DNA from: JAIQFF01 sp963725615
GTDB lineage: Bacteria > Acidobacteriota > Terriglobia > Terriglobales > Acidobacteriaceae
Reading direction: 5' to 3'
Assembly: GCA_963725615.1 (NCBI GenBank)
Contig: CAVRZO010000006.1
Span: forward strand, 153,797 to 217,796
Length of the DNA stretch: 64,000 bases
Both the position numbers and the translations under genes were made by a program. Position 1 is the first letter of the stretch, and each line of letters starts with the position of its first letter. Under the pieces are notes generated by a model. That model was not told the DNA's origin. It did not search any database and was given only the letters and a program-made list of their open reading frames with translations. Shown here one piece after another: positions 8,530-16,707 of the stretch.

Positions 8530-8612
8530 GGTCCCGTAGGGACCGCTGATGGTAGCCCGCCAGTTCACTGGCGGGGTGAGCCACGAGACGAACGCGCGTC
8601 CCGGAGGGACGC
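8530..8612. repeat. Triple-hairpin REP unit, copy 3
   Basis: Direct orientation relative to copy 1, again 83 bp: GGTCCC-gta-GGGACC, CCCGCCAGT-tc-ACTGGCGGG and GCGTCCC-gga-GGGACGC. Both arms of the central stem carry compensatory changes compared with copies 1 and 2, so the structure rather than the sequence is conserved. With copy 2 it forms a BIME-like pair filling the gap before alaS. Confidence 0.86.
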
Positions 8613-8694
8613 CTGAAATCTACGACACGGCCTCGACGATCGTCTGTGACGGATGAACATCGTATTGATCCGCCGATGCTAGAATCGAAGAAAC

Positions 8695-11508
8695 ATGCTG
8701 ACTGGCTCCGAAATCCGCCGCAAATTTCTGGACTTCTTCGTTCAGAAGGGACACCGCGAGGTGCATTCCTCGTCGCTCGTCCCGCAAAACGATCCGACCC
8801 TGCTGTTCACCAACGCGGGCATGAACCAGTTCAAGGACGTCTTCCTCGGACTGGAAAAGCGCGACTACACGCGGGCCACGACCTCGCAGAAATGCGTACG
8901 CGCAGGCGGAAAGCACAACGATCTAGAAAACGTCGGATTCACCAACCGCCATCACACGTTTTTCGAGATGCTGGGGAATTTTTCTTTCGGCGACTATTTC
9001 AAAAAAGATGCCGTCGCCTACGCCTGGGAGCTGATCACCTCGCCGCAATGGTTTGGCATTGATAAGAACAAACTGTATGTGACCATCTTCAACGGCGAAG
9101 GCGGAATGCAACGCGACGCCGAGGCTCACGACCTGTGGCTCGGCCAGGGCGTGCCGAAAGACAGGATTTTCGAGTTTGGACTAAAAGACAATTTCTGGCA
9201 GATGGGCGACACCGGCCCCTGCGGTCCCTGCAGCGAAATTCACTACGACATGGGCGTTGCGGCGTCCGACCAGGGTCACGCCGACTGCAAATTCGGCTGC
9301 GACTGCGGCCGCTACGTCGAACTCTGGAATCTCGTCTTCATGCAGTTCGACCGCGACGCCAGCGGAAAGCTCAATCCGCTGCCCAAGCCGTCGATTGATA
9401 CCGGGATGGGTCTAGAGCGGGTTGCGGCGGTGCTGCAGGGAGTGATCTCGAATTACGACACGGATTTGTTTACGCCTCTGATCAAGCGCGCGGCAGAATT
9501 GACTGGCACAGCCGTCGAGAAGGAATTGGAGAAAGAGACACATGCGAAGTCGGCAGCTTCGTTACGGGTCATCGCGGATCATTCACGAGCTGCGACATTT
9601 TTGATTTCAGACGGAGTGTTGCCACTGAACGAAGGCCGCGGATATGTGCTGCGGAAGATTATCCGGCGAGCGATCACGCACGGGCGATTGCTGGGGTGCG
9701 ACAAACCATTTCTACACAAGATGGTTCTTGCCGTGTGTGAACTGATGCAGGATGCGTACCCGGAGTTGGAAGACGCCGTGGTGCGAGTCTCAAAGGTGTT
9801 GCTCGGAGAAGAAACGCGGTTCGCGCACACACTGACAGGGGGACTAGCACGCCTAGAGGACGGCATCATGCTGGTCGCGATGAAAGAGGATCGGACGGGC
9901 CCTGGAGACTCCTTGGCTAGGAATGCGGAGTTGAGGACGGATGAACTCAACGCTTTGCGTCCTCTAATCTCCAAGCTGAAGAACCGAGGAATTACTTTGG
10001 TGTATCCCGGCAAGGAGGCTTTCAAACTTTACGACACTTACGGATTGCCGAAGGATTTCATCGAAGATACATGTCGTGATCTAGGAGTTCTTCTCGACAG
10101 CGAGGATTTCGACCGCGCCATGGAGGAGCAGCGCGAACGCGCTCGCGCCTCCTGGAAAGGCGCAGCCAAGCAGACCGCCAATCCCGCATATCAGCAGCTG
10201 CCAAAATCCGATTTCGAGGGCTACCGCCAGACTCGTTCCAATGGCTGCGAGATCCTCGCCATCATCCACAACGGCCAGGGTGCTCAAGAACTTAAGCCCG
10301 GGGAAGAAGGCGAAGTCATCCTCGACCACACCCCGTTCTACGCCGAATCCGGAGGCCAAGTCGGGGACCGCGGATGGCTCTACGGTGACGATCACAACAC
10401 CGTCGTCGCCGAAGTGAAGGGTTGCTATTACCCGATTCAGGGAGTACGGGCGCATCAGGTGATCGCGAAACAGCCGATCCGCGTGGGCCAGAAGGTGGAC
10501 GCGGTGGTTGACGCCGGCGTTCGCCTCGCTACCATGCGCAACCACACCGCCACTCATCTCCTGCAAGCCGGTTTGCGCGAAGTGTTGGGCAAGCATGTGA
10601 AGCAGGCGGGGTCGCTGGTCGCGCCCAATCATCTACGCTTTGATTTTTCGCACTTCACCGCGGTTGCCGACGAAGAGCTGCAGGACATCGAAGATCTGAT
10701 CAACAAGGAAGTGCTGCGTAACGAGAAGATCGAAGTTATTGAAAACGTCCCGATTGATGTCGCCATCAACGAATACAAAGCCATGGCGCTCTTTGGCGAG
10801 AAGTATGGCGACAAGGTGCGCGTGATCAAGATCGGCGACTTCTCTACCGAACTCTGCGGCGGCACCCACACCGGCGCCACCGGAGAGATCGGCCTGATTA
10901 AAGTGTTGAAGGAAGGCAGCGTGTCATCGGGCGTGCGCCGGATCGAGGCCGTCACTGGAGAAGGTTCGCTGCATCACTTCCAGAGAGATCATGAACTGGA
11001 GAATGTGGTTGCCAGCCTGACCACTCGCGAGGCCAATGCGTCACCTGCTGAAGCCTTGAAGCTCGAACTCGAAAAGAAAGATGCGGAGATCAAGCGTCTG
11101 GCCCGCGAACTCGATCAGGCGCGGATGAAGTCGGCATCGTCGACCGTGGCATCCATTACCGACCAGATTAAGGATGTTCGCGGCATAAAAGTTCTGGCGC
11201 ACCGGGTGGATAATCTCGAGCGCGCGCAGATGCGTACTCTAGTGGACCAACTGCGCGACAAGCTGGGATCGGGGGTTGTGGTCCTGGGCTCGGCCACGAA
11301 TGGCAGCGTCAGTCTGATTGTAGGCGTCACGAAAGACCTGACCAGCAGAATCCAGGCGGGCAAAGTAATCGGGCCGGTGGCGCAGAGAGTCGGAGGCAAG
11401 GGCGGCGGAAGGCCCGATCTTGCCGAGGCCGGCGGCAAGGACCCCGGCGCGCTGGATGCCGCGCTGGACGAGGTGTACGACGTGGTGGAGGGGTTGCTGG
11501 GAAATTAA
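8695..11508 (+). CDS. alaS: Alanyl-tRNA synthetase
   Basis: Charges tRNA-Ala and hydrolyses mischarged Ser/Gly-tRNA. The class II catalytic core is N-terminal (FLDFFVQKGHREVHSS, TNAGMNQFKDVFLG). The editing-domain zinc motifs are HTATH near residue 618 and CGGTH near 721. A coiled coil and a C-Ala domain with GGKGGGRPDLAEAGG follow. At 937 residues it is longer than the usual 875 or so, mainly because of about 40 extra residues (VAMKEDRTGPGDSLARN and following) before GKEAFKLYDTYGLP. The stretch from about 9540 to 10080, including this insert, uses more A/T-ending codons than the flanks. The gene stands alone after the REP cluster. Confidence 0.97.
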   Translation: MLTGSEIRRKFLDFFVQKGHREVHSSSLVPQNDPTLLFTNAGMNQFKDVFLGLEKRDYTRATTSQKCVRAGGKHNDLENVGFTNRHHTFFEMLGNFSFGDYFKKDAVAYAWELITSPQWFGIDKNKLYVTIFNGEGGMQRDAEAHDLWLGQGVPKDRIFEFGLKDNFWQMGDTGPCGPCSEIHYDMGVAASDQGHADCKFGCDCGRYVELWNLVFMQFDRDASGKLNPLPKPSIDTGMGLERVAAVLQGVISNYDTDLFTPLIKRAAELTGTAVEKELEKETHAKSAASLRVIADHSRAATFLISDGVLPLNEGRGYVLRKIIRRAITHGRLLGCDKPFLHKMVLAVCELMQDAYPELEDAVVRVSKVLLGEETRFAHTLTGGLARLEDGIMLVAMKEDRTGPGDSLARNAELRTDELNALRPLISKLKNRGITLVYPGKEAFKLYDTYGLPKDFIEDTCRDLGVLLDSEDFDRAMEEQRERARASWKGAAKQTANPAYQQLPKSDFEGYRQTRSNGCEILAIIHNGQGAQELKPGEEGEVILDHTPFYAESGGQVGDRGWLYGDDHNTVVAEVKGCYYPIQGVRAHQVIAKQPIRVGQKVDAVVDAGVRLATMRNHTATHLLQAGLREVLGKHVKQAGSLVAPNHLRFDFSHFTAVADEELQDIEDLINKEVLRNEKIEVIENVPIDVAINEYKAMALFGEKYGDKVRVIKIGDFSTELCGGTHTGATGEIGLIKVLKEGSVSSGVRRIEAVTGEGSLHHFQRDHELENVVASLTTREANASPAEALKLELEKKDAEIKRLARELDQARMKSASSTVASITDQIKDVRGIKVLAHRVDNLERAQMRTLVDQLRDKLGSGVVVLGSATNGSVSLIVGVTKDLTSRIQAGKVIGPVAQRVGGKGGGRPDLAEAGGKDPGALDAALDEVYDVVEGLLGN

Positions 11509-11510
11509 GA

Positions 11511-11543
11511 CCAGTTGTCAGATACTGGTTCCCGGTTCTCAGT
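11511..11543. repeat. Interspersed CGGTTCTCAGT repeat, copy 1
   Basis: The segment containing TACTGGTTCCCGGTTCTCAG, just upstream of the SpoIIAA-like gene. Close copies lie upstream of aroC (48529) and, inverted, upstream of rsmB (51312). Confidence 0.6.
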
Positions 11544-11556
11544 ACAGGGAGGGCGG

Positions 11557-11919
11557 ATGGAGGATCGCATCCGTTTCATCAGCCACAAGGGCAAGAAGAT
11601 TCTGCTGGTGGACGCTTCCAATTTGTCAGCAGAAGAATTGGTGCAACTCTTGCCGCTGGCTCTTTCCCGGATCACGGCCGAAGCCCGCGGTTCAGTCCTC
11701 CTTTTAGCGGATTTTAGCGGCTCGAAGGTTGATAAGAAGAGCGTGGAGGCTATTAAGCCGGCGTTGGTTATTGACCGTCCGTACGTCAAGCGTTCGGCCT
11801 GGGTGGGAACGGAAAATCTGCCAAAGATTTTCTACGAGCACCTGAAATCGTTTTCGCAGCGGGAGTTACCTTTGTTCAAGACGCGTGAAGAAGCGATGGA
11901 TTGGCTGGTGGAAGACTGA
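11557..11919 (+). CDS. SpoIIAA-like (STAS/Sec14-type fold) protein
   Basis: A 120-residue cytoplasmic protein starting MEDRIRFISHKGKKILLVDA, followed by alternating strands and helices (LSRITAEARGSVLLLADFSG, AWVGTENLPKIFYEHLKSFS) and ending in REEAMDWLVED. That pattern matches the SpoIIAA-like family, whose members resemble STAS and CRAL-TRIO folds and usually have no assigned function. No phosphorylatable D-S-S-G loop is present. The start is placed at the ATG after CAGGGAGGG; a frame opening at 11515 would translate a repeat. It follows alaS by 48 bases and could be read through from it. Confidence 0.7.
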   Translation: MEDRIRFISHKGKKILLVDASNLSAEELVQLLPLALSRITAEARGSVLLLADFSGSKVDKKSVEAIKPALVIDRPYVKRSAWVGTENLPKIFYEHLKSFSQRELPLFKTREEAMDWLVED

Positions 11920-12002
11920 CTGCGGCGAGCGCGGGACGCCGTCGCTAGATCCTTCGCTGCGCTCAGGATTTCGGCAGCGGGCTCGGACGCCCGCTAGACG
12001 CC

Positions 12003-13118
12003 TCAACTCCTCCACTTCAGCGTGACCGGACCTGCCAGCGGATGTTTCATCTCGCCGCCGGTCTTCCGCGATTCCAGAAGCGCTGCCTTCAATCCGAAAT
12101 ACCATTTGGCGGGACGGTCGGCGTCGTCGATCAACATCAGGTGCGGGTTGTGTTTCAGCCCTTCTGATTGTTGCTCCATCGTCAGGCGGTCTTGTTCCAC
12201 AAACTTGGCAAACACAAACTTGAGCAGCTGCGGGCCCAACGGCACCCAACGAAAAATGTTCCACGCCGCTACCACATCGATGCGACAACGGCTGCGGGTG
12301 ATGGGCGTGACTGTAGTCAGCGAAGAAAACCAGTATTTGCCGGCGCGAATGGTCTCCAGCCGAAGGTTGGGGAGAACAAAATCGATGGTGGTGGTGATGG
12401 ACTCCGCGTCGGCATAGAGCCGGAGCAGCTTGTAAGGCGCGCTGTTCGAACTGGGGGTGTGCGCGCTCATGCGAAAACCGTTGGGAATGGGCTCGAAGTT
12501 CTTCTGCTTCTCGTGGATGCTGCTGCGGCTGCGCCACCACCAGGCTTGATGAACAAACGGCCCGTGTGCGGGATCCATCAGCCCGATGATTCCATGATCA
12601 ACGGTGCAGGGCAGATCGGCGGTGAGGTAGGCGAGTTTGTACTTTTCGCTGAAGGTCGGGACGCGAGGCACCGGAATGGGGGCGTCGTCAGCTTTAGTGA
12701 AACCGGCTCCGGACGGCGGCGGTTCGGGGATAAAAACCCAGACGAAGTCGTCGTGCTCTTCGCAGGGATAGCTGCCGGCGTAGATGCGGTCAATCTTCAG
12801 CTTCTGATCCGCGGTCAGAGACGGAATGAGCTGGCACTGGCCGGTATGTCCGTCAAACCTCCAGCCGTGATAACTGCATTCCACCTGCTGTCCATCAAAG
12901 TGGCCGTGGGAAAGCGGCATGCCGCGGTGCGGACAGGCATCATGCAGCGCAAACGGGCGGCCCTGACGATCGCGTCCGATGGCCAGCGGAGTCTCGAGCA
13001 GCATCGCTTTCTGCAGTTGCGTCCCGCCCACCTGCTCGCCGGGCAGGGCGCGATACCAGAAGCCGTACAGCATCAGGGAGTCCGGAGCTTCGCGTTGCGG
13101 CAGGGCAATGTCGTTCAT
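12003..13118 (-). CDS. Rieske non-heme iron oxygenase, alpha-subunit type
   Basis: A 371-residue oxygenase. The Rieske [2Fe-2S] ligands are CPHRG (about residue 62) and CSYHGW (about 81). The mononuclear iron motif follows in the segment DHGIIGLMDPAHGPFVHQ, with two His and an acidic residue in the usual spacing. Family members hydroxylate or demethylate aromatic or other hydrophobic substrates using electrons from a separate reductase. No reductase or ferredoxin gene is adjacent, and the substrate cannot be inferred. The N-terminal start YGFWYRALPGEQVG resembles pheophorbide a oxygenase/vanillate demethylase-like proteins. It is convergent with the SpoIIAA-like gene. Confidence 0.88.
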   Translation of the reverse strand: MNDIALPQREAPDSLMLYGFWYRALPGEQVGGTQLQKAMLLETPLAIGRDRQGRPFALHDACPHRGMPLSHGHFDGQQVECSYHGWRFDGHTGQCQLIPSLTADQKLKIDRIYAGSYPCEEHDDFVWVFIPEPPPSGAGFTKADDAPIPVPRVPTFSEKYKLAYLTADLPCTVDHGIIGLMDPAHGPFVHQAWWWRSRSSIHEKQKNFEPIPNGFRMSAHTPSSNSAPYKLLRLYADAESITTTIDFVLPNLRLETIRAGKYWFSSLTTVTPITRSRCRIDVVAAWNIFRWVPLGPQLLKFVFAKFVEQDRLTMEQQSEGLKHNPHLMLIDDADRPAKWYFGLKAALLESRKTGGEMKHPLAGPVTLKWRS

Positions 13119-13296
13119 GATGTGATGGACATGGGGGACGGACGCAGCCTACTACAGCGGACAAAGGACGTAAAAGCTGCCTCCTTTCCAGGGCGGGTCG
13201 AAGCGGCTTCGCCAGGTAACCAAACGGCGCGGTAAATATCTATATTTTCAATGAATTGCTGTATTACTTCGGTGGTTCTATTGGTCTTTAGATCAA

Positions 13297-13325
13297 TTGC
13301 TACGGGCCCACCTCCCGCCTATAAT
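13297..13325 (+). promoter_or_regulatory. Sigma-70-type promoter for the SLT transglycosylase gene
   Basis: TTGCTA at 13297-13302, a 17-base spacer, then TATAAT at 13320-13325. The DNA just upstream is unusually A/T-rich (ATATTTTCAATGAATTGCTG), which would suit an UP element. Otherwise the 297-base gap between the divergent Rieske and SLT genes contains no gene. Confidence 0.65.
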
Positions 13326-13415
13326 TGTTGCACTCTGGTAGATGTTTCTCCGTCAGGTTCCGGGTAGGTAGGCGCGGGGTATTTGTCTGTCCGCGTGCAA
13401 TCACTAAACCCGGCT

Positions 13416-14231
13416 ATGCGAAAACGCCTGCAAATCGCCCTGATGGCTAGTCCTGTAATCGCGACCTTCCTTTCTCTTACGCCATATCTGCGGGCACAAG
13501 CCGGTTCCGCAAGCATAACCAGCAGTATCGATAGCTCTGGACGCAAAGTCTATGTTAATGACGAAACGCCGGCAACGGCGCCAAGGCGCTCAACGGCTCC
13601 CGCGATCCAAAGCAGTCGGCTGATGTATTGGAGCCCGACGGCGCACACCTGGAAGCCGGTTGCATCGGCCAGAATCCGGGCGGCGCGTTCGGCCGCGGCT
13701 GAAGTCAGCACCTCGCAGAAAGTTTCCAGCTTCGTGAGTGGCAGGCCATTTACGCAGCAGGAGATTGACGCCGCCATTGAGCAGGCGGCGTCCCGGCATA
13801 ACGTGGACCCCAGTCTGGTGCGCGCGGTCATTAAGGTGGAATCGAACTTCAACCCCAACGCAGTTTCCCGTACCGGGGCGATGGGGCTGATGCAGCTGAT
13901 GCCTCAGACAGCGCGGTCGCTGAACGTGGTCAACCCGTTCGATCCAGAGCAGAACGTGGATGCGGGTGTCCGGCATCTGAAGAGGCTGATGGAAAGTTAT
14001 GGCGGCGACGTCAAGCTGACCCTGGCCGCCTACAACGCCGGCGCCGGAGCCGTGGCGCGAAGTGCCGGAGTGCCGCACTACCGCGAGACCCGCAACTACG
14101 TGAAGCGGATCACGCAGCTGTACTACGGCGACCGGGCTTCGGGCTACCGCATCATGAGCAGTCCGATACACGAGCCGGTGCGAGTGACCCGGGATGAGCG
14201 GGGCGTTCTGTCCTTCAGCAACACCGACTGA
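13416..14231 (+). CDS. Secreted lytic transglycosylase, SLT domain
   Basis: A 271-residue protein with an N-terminal signal or anchor (MRKRLQIALMASPVIATFLS), a low-complexity linker, and a C-terminal SLT domain (about residues 130-260). The catalytic glutamate is in KVESNFNP, followed by the signatures GAMGLMQLMPQTA and AAYNAGAGAV. Such enzymes cleave the MurNAc-GlcNAc bond of peptidoglycan to give 1,6-anhydro products. The ATG at 13416 is chosen because the upstream TTG would add 11 residues before the signal peptide. The following gene is also a wall hydrolase, which suggests a shared role in wall remodelling. Confidence 0.9.
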   Translation: MRKRLQIALMASPVIATFLSLTPYLRAQAGSASITSSIDSSGRKVYVNDETPATAPRRSTAPAIQSSRLMYWSPTAHTWKPVASARIRAARSAAAEVSTSQKVSSFVSGRPFTQQEIDAAIEQAASRHNVDPSLVRAVIKVESNFNPNAVSRTGAMGLMQLMPQTARSLNVVNPFDPEQNVDAGVRHLKRLMESYGGDVKLTLAAYNAGAGAVARSAGVPHYRETRNYVKRITQLYYGDRASGYRIMSSPIHEPVRVTRDERGVLSFSNTD

Positions 14232-14334
14232 CGTTCAGCAACACCGATTGAGAGATCGGCATCTGTAACAGGGTAAGCAACCGAACATAGCTCCTGGCGA
14301 GCTACGCGATTACGGGCGAGTACAGGCTAGAAAA

Positions 14335-16464
14335 TTGAACTCCGATCGAGGCCAACGCGCAAAGCGTCTGGGTGTGGCTGTGCTTCTGCTGTTGCTCCCG
14401 GTGCTGCCCCTGCGGGCGCGGGGCAAGTCGGAGGCCTGGGCCTCGACTCAATACTCCACCGCGCAGCGGCTGCGGGAAACACTGAACAGCCTTCCTTCCA
14501 ACCAGCAAACTCGCAAGGAATACCAGCGCGTCATTGCCGCCTACCGCCGCGTCTATTACGGCTCGCCGGCTTCTTCCAAAGCAGATCCCAGCGTAGCGGC
14601 CGTGGCTGAACTGCTGACAGAAATGGGCCGGCGCTTTAATGATGATAAGGCCCTGCACGCAGCCATCGGACAATACAAGTTCCTGCGCCGGGAGTATCCC
14701 GGCAGCCACGACCGTTTCGAAGGGCTGTTCACCATCGGCCAGATTTACCAGGATGATCTCAAAGATCCGGCCCAGGCAAAACTGACATTCGAGGAGTTCC
14801 TCCACCGCTATCCTCACCACCACCTGGCCGATGAGGCCCGCAAGGCGCTCAGCGATCCGGTGCAGCAAGCGGGGTTGAAATCGAAAGACGAGAACGACTC
14901 GGATGACGATTCCACCGCCCCCAAAAGTCGCGCCGGGAAAGCGGTCTCCAGCAAGAGTCCTAAGCCCGCCGCCGACACCACAGTCTCGGATGAAGCAACT
15001 GAGAGCCGGAATCCATCGCATGTCACCAGCGTCCGCCACTGGTCTACCCCGGAGTACACCCGGATCGCCATCGGACTGGAGAAGGACGTAAAGTTTGAGG
15101 CTCAGCGCATCGAGAATCCCGAGCGCATCTTTTTCGATCTGCTCGACACCAACCTGACGGCGTCGCTGCTGGGCAAGACTTTCGACGTGGACGATGCCCT
15201 GCTGAAGAAGATCCGCGTGGCGCAGTTCCAGCCGGGAAAGTCGCGGATTGTACTGGAGGTTGCGGACAGCTCTGACTACAGCACGTCGGTGCTTACGGAC
15301 CCGCCGCGCCTGATCATTGATATCCGCGCGAAGGATATTCGCGGCAAGGATACTCAGGGCAAGACAGCAGCGCGGGAAACGCCCGTGAAAGAAGCGGTAG
15401 TAGCGGTTGAGACTGCGAAAAAATCGATGACGGCTGCGGAAACCAAAGCAGAGGCAAAGAGAGCCGCCGACAAGCCGTTGCCAGTCACGACCAGCAATGG
15501 CGCCAGAAAAACCGTGGTCGAAGCAGACGATGACGACGACAGCGCCGTGACCGTCGCCAAACTCGATCCTCCGGAAATCAAGCCTGCGGCCAAGGCGCCG
15601 GTGACGCTGCCCCCGCCAGCATTGAATTTGCCCAAGCTTTCGCGAAGCTCCAGCCGTAACCGGCGCCAGCCGGCAGCGGTTTTTCCGGACGTCCGCGAAG
15701 CCTCTCCGACAGCCAGCGGCGATCGCTCGCTGATCCGCGCTCTGGGGTTGAAGATCGGCAGAATCGTGATTGACCCCGGACACGGCGGACACGATACCGG
15801 CACCATCGGTCCCAATGGCCTCGAAGAAAAAGATCTGGTGCTCGATGTCGGCCGCCGGCTGGGCAAGCTGTTGCAGTCCCGCCTCGGCGCCGACGTGGTC
15901 TTTACCCGTAAGGACGACACTTTCATTCCACTGGAGACTCGCACCTCAATCGCCAACCAGGAGCAGGCCGACCTGTTCGTTTCGATCCACGCCAACTCCA
16001 GTCGCGACCCGGATGCGCGTGGCGTCGAGACCTACTACTTGAATTTCACTTCGTCCCCTGAAGCGCTGGATGTGGCGGCGCGCGAAAATTCGGCTTCGGA
16101 CAAATCTGTCTATGAGCTCCAGGATCTGGTGAAGAAGATCGCGCTGAAAGAGAAAATTGAGGAGTCACGCGAGTTTGCGTCCAACGTGCAGCGCGCTCTG
16201 CACAGCGGACTCGCCGCGAAGAGCCCTGGGATCCGTGATCGAGGGGTCAAGAAGGCTCCGTTTATCGTGCTGATCGGGGCCAACATGCCGTCCATCCTGG
16301 CCGAGATTTCGTTTGTCAGCAATCCGGGCGACGAACGCAGGCTGCAGAATGCCGACTATCGTCAGCGGATCGCGGAATCGCTGTACCGGGGAATATCGAA
16401 ATATGTCGGCGGCTTGAGCGGGGTTAAAGTCGCCAGCAAGATTGATAAAGGCGGAAGCCACTAG
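14335..16464 (+). CDS. N-acetylmuramoyl-L-alanine amidase with TPR and AMIN domains
   Basis: A 709-residue secreted enzyme. Order: signal peptide (about 1-28), a BamD/YbgF-like TPR region (about 60-165, IGQIYQDDLKDPAQAKLTFE), an AMIN domain (about 232-332, VKFEAQRIENPERIFFDLLD), a long charged linker, and Amidase_3 (about 475-700). Zinc and catalytic motifs are visible: IDPGHGGHDTG, EKDLVLDVG, FVSIHANSS, and LAEISFVSNPGDE near the end. It cleaves the amide between MurNAc and the stem peptide. AMIN domains target septal wall in AmiC-type enzymes. The start is a TTG at 14335, the first codon giving a complete signal peptide. The TPR region on an AmiC-like enzyme is unusual outside this kind of organism. 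Confidence 0.92.
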   Translation: MNSDRGQRAKRLGVAVLLLLLPVLPLRARGKSEAWASTQYSTAQRLRETLNSLPSNQQTRKEYQRVIAAYRRVYYGSPASSKADPSVAAVAELLTEMGRRFNDDKALHAAIGQYKFLRREYPGSHDRFEGLFTIGQIYQDDLKDPAQAKLTFEEFLHRYPHHHLADEARKALSDPVQQAGLKSKDENDSDDDSTAPKSRAGKAVSSKSPKPAADTTVSDEATESRNPSHVTSVRHWSTPEYTRIAIGLEKDVKFEAQRIENPERIFFDLLDTNLTASLLGKTFDVDDALLKKIRVAQFQPGKSRIVLEVADSSDYSTSVLTDPPRLIIDIRAKDIRGKDTQGKTAARETPVKEAVVAVETAKKSMTAAETKAEAKRAADKPLPVTTSNGARKTVVEADDDDDSAVTVAKLDPPEIKPAAKAPVTLPPPALNLPKLSRSSSRNRRQPAAVFPDVREASPTASGDRSLIRALGLKIGRIVIDPGHGGHDTGTIGPNGLEEKDLVLDVGRRLGKLLQSRLGADVVFTRKDDTFIPLETRTSIANQEQADLFVSIHANSSRDPDARGVETYYLNFTSSPEALDVAARENSASDKSVYELQDLVKKIALKEKIEESREFASNVQRALHSGLAAKSPGIRDRGVKKAPFIVLIGANMPSILAEISFVSNPGDERRLQNADYRQRIAESLYRGISKYVGGLSGVKVASKIDKGGSH

Positions 16465-16500
16465 TCCAAGTTATTCCGCGGTGTTTAGCTCATCAGACAC

Positions 16501-16618
16501 TCTTTGCGTCCTTTGCGGTCCCCTTTGCGTCCTTTGCGGTTGAGACCTTGACCTCACTCGCCGCAAGATGACCGCCTAACCGCAAAGCTCGCAAAGGGAA
16601 CCGCAAAGGACGCAAAGA
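16501..16618. repeat. Long inverted repeat of CTTTGCG units
   Basis: The left arm at 16501-16541 is two units of CTTTGCGTCCTTTGCGGT. The right arm at 16579-16618 is its near-perfect reverse complement, ending ACCGCAAAGGACGCAAAG. The 37-base loop is not repetitive. It lies between the amidase gene and the next gene and could form a very stable cruciform or act as a bidirectional transcription barrier, although it has no T run. Confidence 0.8.
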
Positions 16619-16707
16619 AAATCAGGCAGCTCTAACTTCCGTCCCATGGAAACTTTCCGCTCTCATCTGTAGTCTAACTAGACAGGGCTTTGCCCCGGGT
16701 TTGCCTT

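Noticed and set aside
12168..13235. 355-codon frame opposite the Rieske oxygenase
   Set aside because: No motif; the opposite strand carries both Rieske cysteine/histidine pairs in frame.
14302..15792. 496-codon open frame on the minus strand opposite the amidase gene
   Set aside because: It lies wholly antisense to a gene with clear domains, has Arg/Gly/His-biased composition and no recognisable domain; it is a shadow of high-GC coding sequence.
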